Part shown: positions 1-6,415 of the stretch, in pieces
How the letters are laid out: each line of letters opens with the position of its first letter
Position numbering within the stretch: position 1 is the stretch's first letter
Origin: an uncultured Dorea sp.
GTDB lineage: Bacteria > Bacillota_A > Clostridia > Lachnospirales > Lachnospiraceae
Length of the DNA: 46,133 nt
Assembly: GCA_910579015.1 (NCBI GenBank)
Contig: CAJTRO010000029.1
Coordinates: 1-46,133, forward strand
Direction: 5' to 3'
Program-made: the position numbers and the translations under genes
The notes under the pieces: model-generated
What the model saw: the letters and a program-made list of their open reading frames with translations, nothing else
Told to the model about the DNA's origin: nothing
Database searches by the model: none

Positions 1-112
1 GACATTATTTTGTCCCAGGTCCAGGCCACCAGCGACCGTGTTTCGTTTGAGTGGAAAATCTGAAATCTTTCTCTCTGCGCTTTATACTATGGCCTGTGTG
101 CCTTGTTAAGCG

Positions 113-517
113 TTGCTAGTAGAAACAAATCATTCTGAGATGCCACATACAGGTAAAAATATAGGTTTAGATTTAGGCATAAAAGATTTATGCATTACAT
201 CAGATGGGGAAAGGCATGAAAATCCCAAAACAATAAAAAAATATGAGAAAAAGCTGGCAAAATCAATATCCGATGCGTCATGGCATGAGCTGACAAGGCA
301 GTTAGAGTACAAGGCAAAATGGAATGAGAGGAAATATATATAAATAGATACATTTTATGCCAGCAGCCAGATATGCTCTAATTGTGGGTATCAGAACAAG
401 GACATGACGGATTTATCAGTAAGGGAATGGGTGTGCCCAATATGTGGAGCAAAGCATGACAGAGATATCAATGCTGCGAAAAATATTTTAGCAGAAGGAT
501 TGCGGCAGATAGCATAA
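113..517 (+). pseudogene. tnpB: Broken IS200/IS605-family TnpB (RNA-guided nuclease) remnant
   Basis: The reading frame contains TnpB landmarks. The first RuvC motif (IGLDLGIKDLCITSDGE) is followed by KYEKKLAK, then SISDASWHELTRQLEYKAKW, and after a stop codon (TAA 341-343) the same frame continues with the zinc-finger and last RuvC motif (CSNCG, CPICGAKHDRDINAAKNIL), ending at 515-517. The N-terminal wedge domain is missing and there is no proper start, only a TTG at 113. The roughly 100 residues that normally lie between the first RuvC motif and SISD are gone, the join falling on the KLAK sequence. The gene is therefore dead by three lesions. No tnpA is present, and bases 1-112 hold nothing I recognise. 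The right end of the element probably lies near 530-560, where a CCGAATTCGG palindrome occurs. Confidence 0.85.
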
Positions 518-583
518 GATAATAAAATACAAATAGGGACGGTTCAGCCCGAATTCGGTAGTTCACAGAGAGGAATAGCTGAT

Positions 584-1894
584 ATGGATTATTTTAGTAT
601 AGGGCTTAATATTTTTTGCCTGATAGCTCAAGGCATTCTGCACGTTTACTTTTGTGCCAGCCTCACCGGGAAAAAAAAGAAGGCATATCATTTTGTCATA
701 TATATTTTCATTTTCTGCATTTTGGACTGGATCGCAAGTAAGTTTTCTTTCCCGTGGATCATCGTGATGGGGATAGAACTGCTTATTTTGTATGGGGTAA
801 ACCGTTTTATTCTTTGCAATCGCCCCTCCGCGTCCTGGGTTGCGGCAATTCTTGCTAATTACATCTCCCAGTTTTCCTTTGGGCTTATCAACTCGGTGGA
901 GGCGGTGATATTTCCCCATGTGACGACACCCCTGCTTTTGTACGCAATGATCACAGCGGCAACAGCGGTCTCCCTTGCCATAAGTATTGCCTGTTATACA
1001 AGTGTAGTAAAATCCATATCGCCAGAAGAAATTGGACACATGACAAATATGGGATGCTTATTGTTTCCGGTTCTGTTTTTCTTTACCGCAGAATTGTATA
1101 TCATGCAGACCTCATATACACAGATTTACTATGATGCGTTGTCTCCTGCCCTTCTGTTGGAACATGCTGCGCTGCTGTTTTTGCAAGCCCTGGGGCTTGG
1201 AGCTTTACTCTGTACCTTGTATGCCTATCGTCATCTATGCCGTAGTTTACAGACCAAAGCAGAAATGCAATCTTTGTCTCAAGCAGTCCGGGCACAGAAA
1301 ATATATATTGCCGAGGCACAAACTCGCTATAAACAGACAAAAGCATTCCGCCACGATATTAAAAATCATCTTTCTGTATTGAGCGCCCTGCTTAACAATA
1401 ACAAACTGGAAGAGTGCAAAGCCTATCTGCAAAAGCTTAAAACGGTCTCAACCATGTTGTCATTTCCTTGTCAGACGGGTAATTCAGTGGTGGATATTTT
1501 GTTGGGAGAAAAGTTAAAGATGGCAAAAGCAGACGGGATCGCGGCTGAGGTTTCATTGCTCCTTCCAAACCCTTGCGGAATAGATGATTTTGATTTATGT
1601 GTGATTTTTGCTAATGCTTTGGATAATGCGATCAGTGCGTGTCAAGCCATTGAGGGAGTAAGGTCAATCCGTATCAGCGGAGAGCGGCAGGGCGACTTCT
1701 ATATGCTGGCATTTGAAAATACCTGCTCAGATAATCCGCTGCCGCCAACAGGCACCGGTCTTTCCAATATCAAAGCTGTAACAGAGAAATATCACGGTGT
1801 GATGCTGACAGAGAAAATTGAACGGCGGTTCTCTTTGAACGTGTTGCTGAACATTTCAATACATCCAGAGAGCATTTCAATACAAAAGCCTTGA
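584..1894 (+). CDS. AgrC-like GHKL sensor histidine kinase (orphan)
   Basis: This is a membrane histidine kinase of the quorum-sensing AgrC/ComD type, 436 aa. Residues about 1-215 form six or so hydrophobic segments, followed by a dimerisation helix with the phospho-acceptor motif FRHDIKNHL (His257). The C-terminal GHKL ATPase half has the N-box (FANALDNAISAC) and the G-box (TGTGLSNIKAV). The start is set by AGAGGAA upstream of ATG 584. In this family the input is usually a secreted peptide and the output a LytTR response regulator, but neither a regulator nor a peptide precursor gene lies beside it, so the partner is elsewhere or lost. The C-terminus carries a 7-codon tandem duplication (ISIHPES then ISIQKP; 12-bp repeats at 1852-1863 and 1873-1884). 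Confidence 0.85.
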   Translation: MDYFSIGLNIFCLIAQGILHVYFCASLTGKKKKAYHFVIYIFIFCILDWIASKFSFPWIIVMGIELLILYGVNRFILCNRPSASWVAAILANYISQFSFGLINSVEAVIFPHVTTPLLLYAMITAATAVSLAISIACYTSVVKSISPEEIGHMTNMGCLLFPVLFFFTAELYIMQTSYTQIYYDALSPALLLEHAALLFLQALGLGALLCTLYAYRHLCRSLQTKAEMQSLSQAVRAQKIYIAEAQTRYKQTKAFRHDIKNHLSVLSALLNNNKLEECKAYLQKLKTVSTMLSFPCQTGNSVVDILLGEKLKMAKADGIAAEVSLLLPNPCGIDDFDLCVIFANALDNAISACQAIEGVRSIRISGERQGDFYMLAFENTCSDNPLPPTGTGLSNIKAVTEKYHGVMLTEKIERRFSLNVLLNISIHPESISIQKP

Positions 1895-1914
1895 AATTCC
1901 TTTTTTTCGGGGTA

Positions 1915-1937
1915 AACTGATAATAGCAATATCAGTT
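1915..1937 (+). other. Hairpin between kinase and downstream small gene
   Basis: AACTGATA (1915-1922) and TATCAGTT (1930-1937) form a perfect 8-bp stem with a 7-base loop, 30 bases before ATG 1967. There is no T-tract after it, so it is not a normal terminator. It may be an RNA stabiliser or a protein-binding palindrome. Confidence 0.4.
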
Positions 1938-1966
1938 ACCTATCTTGTGGATTGGAGGAATATATT

Positions 1967-2494
1967 ATGCAGTCTATTTCTGGAATAAATTCAGGCGCGG
2001 CGAAGCCGTCTGTGCCGATTGCTGATGTGGATGAAGCGAAAAAAGTCCGGCGGCCCGAAGATGAAACCCGACCGCGCCATCAAAAACCTGTGATGGATGA
2101 ATATGTTCCGGAGGAAAAACCGGAACCAACAGGGTGTTACCGGCTGGGCAAAGACGAGGACGGCAAGCCTAAAATCTATTTCGATGACCCAGAGCGGGCA
2201 GAGGATGCACCAGATGCTTCCGATGCCTCTGGTCGGGACAAAAGTGCAGAAGGGCCGGAGAGAAGCGGCTCTGACAAAGAGGGGCAAAGCTGCACCTGTA
2301 ATACCGATAAGGTTGACCGTGAGATTGAAAAACTAAAAAAGCAGAAACAAGAGCTGGAGCAGCAGATCAACAGGGAAACAGATGAAAGTAAAATAGAGGA
2401 TTTGAAAGCAAAATTGGCACAGATAGAAAGAGAATTGAGCCAAAAGGACAACGACACATATAGGCGTCAGCACGCTGTATATACATACGCCTAA
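1967..2494 (+). CDS. Hypothetical charged coiled-coil protein
   Basis: I do not recognise this 175-aa protein. ATG 1967 is chosen because TGGAGGA lies about 9 bases before it; an upstream in-frame start at 1952 would overlap that ribosome-binding site. The N-terminal two thirds are very polar and probably disordered, rich in E, D, K and P, with a small recognisable patch CYRLGKDEDGKPKIYFDDPE. Residues about 115-163 are a strong heptad coiled coil (KVDREIEKLKKQKQELEQQ onwards). A CTC pair of cysteines precedes the coil. There is no signal peptide or membrane segment. It follows the kinase after 72 bases and may be co-transcribed, but nothing in the sequence ties their functions together. Confidence 0.6.
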   Translation: MQSISGINSGAAKPSVPIADVDEAKKVRRPEDETRPRHQKPVMDEYVPEEKPEPTGCYRLGKDEDGKPKIYFDDPERAEDAPDASDASGRDKSAEGPERSGSDKEGQSCTCNTDKVDREIEKLKKQKQELEQQINRETDESKIEDLKAKLAQIERELSQKDNDTYRRQHAVYTYA

Positions 2495-2589
2495 TGTCTG
2501 CCGCACGACGGTATTCTCTACTCAAATATGAAAAAATAGTCAAATCTGAGGCGCTTTATGAACATTCTGTGAACAGTATTAAGAAGTAC

Positions 2590-2618
2590 TTGACAATTTG
2601 TTTCAGGGTTTGAAAAAT
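2590..2618 (+). promoter_or_regulatory. Possible promoter for the 2650 gene
   Basis: TTGACA (2590-2595) is a perfect -35 element. The best -10 at a 17-base spacing is only AAAAAT (2613-2618). The position, 32 bases before ATG 2650, is right for a promoter. Confidence 0.35.
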
Positions 2619-2649
2619 GAAACTAGCAATTATAGTATTTAGGTGAAAA

Positions 2650-3177
2650 ATGAATAAATTACAACAAGAAATTAATAGTTTTCATAATCAAAAATGCTCT
2701 TATAAAAGTACTTCAGACACAGACTGTTTATGTTCTTTGGCATATTGGCTTTATATTTACGGAGATAAAGAGCTTGCGTTGAAAATTTGTGAAATTGCCC
2801 ATGGGGTAGAGTTTTCATTCGAATTTAGAGATTGGAATAGTGGTATTCAAAATATTTATGGGCTGGAAATTCGTATAGCAAGGGAATTATTAGGTGAAAA
2901 TCGTAGAAATAATATTCCGCCGCATTTATTAGAGTATTGTTTCTCAAAAAGAGTTATAAAGGAAGTCAGCTATCCGCAGATTCTAAGAGAAGATAAGATT
3001 GCTGCCTGCAATAGTAAATTCTTAAATACTGAATTGTGTCTGGCGCTTTACAATATGATTGGACTTGGCGAGACAGGATTATATACTGAACTTAATAAAA
3101 ACTGGGGAAAAATCGAAGAAGCTATAGATATTTATATTGATTGTCTCAAAGATGAAATCTTATTTGGAGAACCATAG
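2650..3177 (+). CDS. Hypothetical protein, unrecognised
   Basis: A 175-aa soluble protein, AT-rich in codon use compared with the microcompartment genes further on. The start is ATG 2650 behind AGGTG. It is helical-looking with no signal peptide or transmembrane segment. Cysteines cluster near the N-terminus (C at about 16, 26, 28). The layout, a single small helical protein next to a decayed transposon and a toxin remnant, resembles an immunity-type cargo gene, but I see no motif to support that and give no function. Confidence 0.55.
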   Translation: MNKLQQEINSFHNQKCSYKSTSDTDCLCSLAYWLYIYGDKELALKICEIAHGVEFSFEFRDWNSGIQNIYGLEIRIARELLGENRRNNIPPHLLEYCFSKRVIKEVSYPQILREDKIAACNSKFLNTELCLALYNMIGLGETGLYTELNKNWGKIEEAIDIYIDCLKDEILFGEP

Positions 3178-3256
3178 GAGAGGAATTTATTCGGGATTGC
3201 TGTTATCAGGAGATTGAAGGCTAATGCCGATTTTCCCTTTTTGCTGTGCGGAAGTA

Positions 3257-3285
3257 GTGACAAATAGTTTAGAAAAGGTTATAAT
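3257..3285 (+). promoter_or_regulatory. Promoter for the antitoxin-like operon
   Basis: GTGACA (3257-3262) and a perfect TATAAT (3280-3285) are separated by exactly 17 bases. The transcript would carry a leader of about 115 bases before ATG 3407. The rest of 3178-3406 holds no gene I can support. Confidence 0.6.
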
Positions 3286-3406
3286 AAGCTATCTGGTTCA
3301 TGAAATAAGTAAACAGACAGAGACAGATATTATGGTAAAAAACAATATAGAAAAAGATGAAAAGAGGACTTATTAGTATGTATAATATAGTAGGAAGGAG
3401 AACGAT

Positions 3407-3628
3407 ATGAAACGTGAAGAATATATTTCTGATGATGCAGTTGTGAAACGTGCAAATGCAGCGGTAAAAATTGAATTGGAAAAGAAAAAAGCATTAGATA
3501 TTCCTATAGTTGTTTATGATAGACAGACACAAACGATATATCATGAGAGTAGTGATGGAACGAGAGTAGAGATCGGAACAAGAATGAGAAAGGGGCGTTA
3601 TAGTGAACGTATTGCTAAAAAAGCCTGA
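3407..3628 (+). CDS. Antitoxin-like small protein (zeta-toxin partner)
   Basis: A 73-aa, highly charged protein translated from ATG 3407 behind a strong GGAAGGAG. It contains a helical N-terminus (residues 10-27), a beta-rich middle (IPIVVYDRQTQTIYHES) and a basic tail. The supporting evidence is context: the next reading frame begins inside its last 26 bases, with its own AAAGGGG site, and encodes the P-loop of a zeta-type toxin, the standard overlapping antitoxin-toxin layout. In intact systems such a protein would neutralise the toxin and often repress the shared promoter. Because the toxin is wrecked, this gene may be a leftover or an anti-addiction module acting on homologous toxins elsewhere (inference). 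Confidence 0.6.
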   Translation: MKREEYISDDAVVKRANAAVKIELEKKKALDIPIVVYDRQTQTIYHESSDGTRVEIGTRMRKGRYSERIAKKA

Positions 3629-3738
3629 AGTAATTGTATTCGCCGGACCTAATGGCTCAGGAAAGCAGCGATTGGTATTTTGAAGATATTCAGGCGCTGA
3701 CATGTATTGAGGACATGGAGAAAATAAATTTGAACTGA
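3603..3738 (+). pseudogene. Zeta-type toxin (P-loop kinase) stump
   Basis: Starting at GTG 3603, which has AAAGGGG 8 bases upstream, the frame reads VNVLLKKPEVIVFAGPNGSG followed by K, the beta strand and Walker A loop typical of zeta/PezT toxins that phosphorylate UDP-N-acetylglucosamine. Directly after the loop lysine the frame stops (TGA 3681-3683). A second frame from about 3664 reads SSDWYFEDIQALTCIEDMEK to TGA 3736-3738 and may be the remains of a C-terminus. Nearly all of the roughly 200-residue kinase is deleted, so no activity is possible. Confidence 0.65.
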
Positions 3739-3853
3739 TATGGAGAAAATAAGTGAAATTAGGATTGTATGTCAAGCCATTGCTCTATCCGGTCAGAAAT
3801 CGAATGGAGCAATGGATGTGTAAAGCTTGACAAACCCTATTAATTTATTTGTT

Positions 3854-4786
3854 CTAATTCTCATATAGTGCAGAAATTTTTTGTATTCTGCGTTTCATTT
3901 CTGTCCGGATGTGTAACGGCTCTAAGCATTCACATTTATCCCCGAAACTAAGAAGGATATTATAGTAGTATTCATTCTCTATGAAAGGGAAACTGACGAT
4001 ATAATATTCTTCACAGTCTGGCGAAATGTGTTCATAGGTGCAAAAATCAAGCACTCTGTCCAGGATAGATTTATGAATACGGATTTTGATTTTTGCTTGC
4101 ATGGGTTCCAAGATTTCTGCAAAGTCTAATGCCGGTTTTTGATATTCTCGCGGTGTAAAAGTTTCTTCTAGCATTTGCAGATTTGACACACGGGACAGCC
4201 TGAACATGCGAAAATCATTTCTTTTGCGGCAAAATCCATACAAATACCAATGACTGCTTTTCAATACGAACTGATATGGCTCAACCGTTCGTACTGTTTT
4301 ATTTCCGTGGTGGGCAATATATTCAAACGAAAGCAGTTTGTTTTCCTGCAAAGCTGTTTTAATGATCTCTAAGTACGGCTGTATGTTCTCGTTTCCCATC
4401 CATGGACTTAAATCTATACATATTTGATTTGCTTTTAATTCAATCTCTTCTGCTTTGTCAGCAGGGATGAAACTTTTTACTTTCGCAAGGGCGTTTACCA
4501 GTTCGCCGCCGTGTATCATGTTGGAAAGGCTGGAAAGCCCCATTAAGATTGCGGCAAGGTCAGCAGATGAAAAGACCTTTTTATCAATCTTATAGTTTGG
4601 CATGATTTCAAAGCCGCCGCCGACTCCTGGTGTTGCATGGATGGGGATACCTGCTATATTGATAGCGTCTATGTCGCGGTAGATTGTGCGGGGTGATACT
4701 TCAAACATATCGGCTAACGCTTGAGCGCCTATACGTTCTTTGTTAAGAAGTACCATTATAATACTGACAAGCCTGTCAACTTTCAT
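3854..4786 (-). CDS. WYL-domain transcriptional regulator (YafY/DeoR-like)
   Basis: A 310-aa cytoplasmic DNA-binding regulator. Residues 1-60 are a winged helix-turn-helix (IGAQALADMFEVSPRTIYRD). A linker of about 70 residues is followed by a WYL ligand-sensing domain, with the signature around HWYLYGFCRKRNDFRMFRL (about residues 178-196), and a C-terminal WCX-type extension. ATG 4786 is preceded by AGGAGGG. It is divergent from the DJ-1 gene with 108 bases between them, and that gap contains a 24-base operator-like palindrome, so control of both genes is likely. Regulators of this architecture often sense nucleotides, nucleic acid or small oxidised ligands; the ligand here cannot be read. 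Confidence 0.85.
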   Translation of the reverse strand: MKVDRLVSIIMVLLNKERIGAQALADMFEVSPRTIYRDIDAINIAGIPIHATPGVGGGFEIMPNYKIDKKVFSSADLAAILMGLSSLSNMIHGGELVNALAKVKSFIPADKAEEIELKANQICIDLSPWMGNENIQPYLEIIKTALQENKLLSFEYIAHHGNKTVRTVEPYQFVLKSSHWYLYGFCRKRNDFRMFRLSRVSNLQMLEETFTPREYQKPALDFAEILEPMQAKIKIRIHKSILDRVLDFCTYEHISPDCEEYYIVSFPFIENEYYYNILLSFGDKCECLEPLHIRTEMKRRIQKISALYEN

Positions 4787-4811
4787 CTAAAAGCCCTCCT
4801 TTTTATCTGGA

Positions 4812-4835
4812 TTGCTGACATATAGATGTCAACAA
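4812..4835. promoter_or_regulatory. Operator-like palindrome between the WYL regulator and DJ-1 gene
   Basis: TTGCTGACAT (4812-4821), spacer ATAG, then ATGTCAACAA (4826-4835). The arms match at 9 of 10 positions in mirror order. It sits 26 bases from the regulator start and 59 from the DJ-1 start, the expected place for an autoregulatory site. Confidence 0.65.
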
Positions 4836-4894
4836 TTATATGATACGATAATAAAGCAGACAAATCAATAAAACGATGAAAAAGGAGGAAATTT

Positions 4895-5533
4895 ATGTAT
4901 ACGATCTATGCTTATGTTCTTGATACGTTAGCTGACTGGGAAATGGGGCATGTTATTTCGGAGTTGAATTCTGGCAGGTTTTTTAAAAAGGACTCACAGC
5001 GTGTTATGCTCACAACGGTTAGCGATTCTAAAGAACCCATCAAAACAATGGGCGGGCTGACAGTCGTGCCTGATTGTGTAATTGATGATATTGTTGTGAG
5101 TGAAACAAGCGTGTTGCTTTTGCCGGGCGCAGACACGTGGAATACCCCAAAGCATAGAGCTATTATTAAAAAGGCTGAGGAACTTCTCGATGTAGGTGCA
5201 ACGGTGTGTGCAATCTGTGGTGCAACGGCAGCGCTTGCTGATCATGGGCTGTTGGATCAGCGTCGGCATACCAGCAATGGACCGGGATTTCTTGAAATGG
5301 TTTCTCCCGGCTATCAGGGGCAGAGTTTATATGCAGACAAACCGTCTGTGACAGATGGCGGTCTTATTACAGCAGGTTCCACCGGAGCATTGCTGTGGGC
5401 GAAACAGATTATTGAGCGCTTAGGTGTTTTCGAGCCAGATACATTGGAAGCGTGGTATGAATATTTTAGTACCGGTAAGCCTGAACATTTTTTTGCGCTC
5501 ATGCAGACTTTGCCGGCTGGTAAGGATAATTAG
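4895..5533 (+). CDS. DJ-1/PfpI-family protein (class I glutamine amidotransferase-like)
   Basis: A 212-aa cytoplasmic protein of the DJ-1/PfpI/YajL superfamily. The nucleophile elbow is AICGA with Cys108, followed by a His (ADHG, 117) and the conserved glycine/acid surroundings (LLLPGADTW) near residue 75-82. Members act as glyoxalases, deglycases, proteases or stress chaperones, and the sequence does not tell which. The start is ATG 4895 behind AAGGAGG. The divergent WYL regulator and shared palindrome suggest inducible expression. Two-gene WYL/DJ-1 pairs are a familiar arrangement in clostridia. Confidence 0.8.
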   Translation: MYTIYAYVLDTLADWEMGHVISELNSGRFFKKDSQRVMLTTVSDSKEPIKTMGGLTVVPDCVIDDIVVSETSVLLLPGADTWNTPKHRAIIKKAEELLDVGATVCAICGATAALADHGLLDQRRHTSNGPGFLEMVSPGYQGQSLYADKPSVTDGGLITAGSTGALLWAKQIIERLGVFEPDTLEAWYEYFSTGKPEHFFALMQTLPAGKDN

Positions 5534-5607
5534 ATTTGTCCGGCGGCGCCTGGCTGTAGAGTTAAAAGTTTCCTGTTTTGGGGCATTGGCGTTGACGGAG
5601 AAAGTAA

Positions 5608-5636
5608 TTGTTTTTGACAGAGGGGTATTGTATAAT
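5608..5636 (+). promoter_or_regulatory. Promoter for the ABC exporter operon
   Basis: TTGTTT (5608-5613), 17-base spacer, perfect TATAAT (5631-5636). The start of ABC gene translation is about 97 bases downstream. The remaining 5534-5732 sequence is non-coding as far as I can tell. Confidence 0.5.
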
Positions 5637-5732
5637 GAAACCAGCATTTGTGATACGGCCGTAAGAAAGGTTACGGAAGATATGTTATTTAGATAACGGG
5701 AGAGTATTTTACAGGAAGAAAGGAGTGTGGCT

Positions 5733-6410
5733 ATGGGAGTAATTTTGTCAGCGAGAAACCTACAGAAAATCTACGACATGGGTGAGGTAAAAGTTGAGGC
5801 GGTAAAAGATATCAGCATGGAGATTGAGAAGGGATATTTCTATGCGATCATTGGTAAGAGCGGCTCCGGAAAGTCCACTCTCCTACATCTCCTGAGCGGT
5901 TTTGACAGACCGACAAAAGGGACGGTAGAAATCGGCGGGAAAGATATACATAACATGAAGGACGACAGGCTGTCCGCCATGCGGCGCAAGAAAATGGGCT
6001 TCGTATTTCAGTCTTATAATCTGCTCCCGGAATTTTGCGTGGAAGAAAATATCCGGATGCCTCTATACTTAGATCACACGAGATCGAAAAGAGGTTATAT
6101 CCGGAATTTGATGGAGAAGCTCGGTATTTATGAACTCCGGCTTAAGTTTCCAGGTCAGTTGTCAGGCGGAGAACAGCAGAGAGTTGCGATCGCCCGCGCA
6201 CTTGCGGCGCAGCCGGATATTGTGTTTGCGGACGAGCCGACAGGCAGCTTGGACCAGCAGTCGGGCAGAGAGGTTCTTGGGCTGTTGAAAATGATGAAGG
6301 AGGAGTGGGAACAGACAATCTTGCTCGTAACTCACGATATGGAGATTGCACAGACTGCGGACAGGATCATTGAGATTCAGGACGGCATGGTCGTGGAAAG
6401 AGGAGCGTGA
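5733..6410 (+). CDS. ABC transporter ATP-binding protein (MacB/BceA type)
   Basis: A 225-aa ATPase subunit on the cytoplasmic face of an exporter. It has Walker A GKSGSGKST, Q-loop VFQSYNLLP, signature LSGGEQQR, Walker B IVFADEPTGSLD and the switch histidine in LLVTHD. The signature and DEPTGSLD are typical of the MacB/LolD/BceA branch that pairs with FtsX-like permeases. ATG 5733 is chosen for AGGAG 7 bases upstream; GTG 5727 is too close to it. The permease gene begins within a few bases of the stop, so the two are translationally coupled. Members of this branch power antimicrobial-peptide resistance or lipid/peptide export; no two-component sensor is adjacent to point to a substrate. Confidence 0.9.
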   Translation: MGVILSARNLQKIYDMGEVKVEAVKDISMEIEKGYFYAIIGKSGSGKSTLLHLLSGFDRPTKGTVEIGGKDIHNMKDDRLSAMRRKKMGFVFQSYNLLPEFCVEENIRMPLYLDHTRSKRGYIRNLMEKLGIYELRLKFPGQLSGGEQQRVAIARALAAQPDIVFADEPTGSLDQQSGREVLGLLKMMKEEWEQTILLVTHDMEIAQTADRIIEIQDGMVVERGA

Positions 6411-6415
6411 GTATC

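Noticed and set aside
1852..1884. Possible start of a CRISPR or tandem-repeat array
   Set aside because: Only two copies of a 12-base sequence with a 21-base period, in frame inside the kinase gene; it is a 7-codon duplication.
584..2494. Complete agr-type quorum-sensing operon
   Set aside because: Only the kinase is present; no AgrB-like protease, peptide precursor or LytTR regulator is encoded nearby.
3257..3376. 40-codon frame (VTNSLEKVIISYLVHEISKQ...) before the antitoxin gene
   Set aside because: It begins on the promoter -35 box and has no ribosome-binding site; possibly a decayed fragment but not supportable as a gene.
5424..5696. 90-aa open frame overlapping the end of the DJ-1 gene
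   Set aside because: Its first part is the DJ-1 gene in another frame and its second part contains a promoter; no family resemblance.
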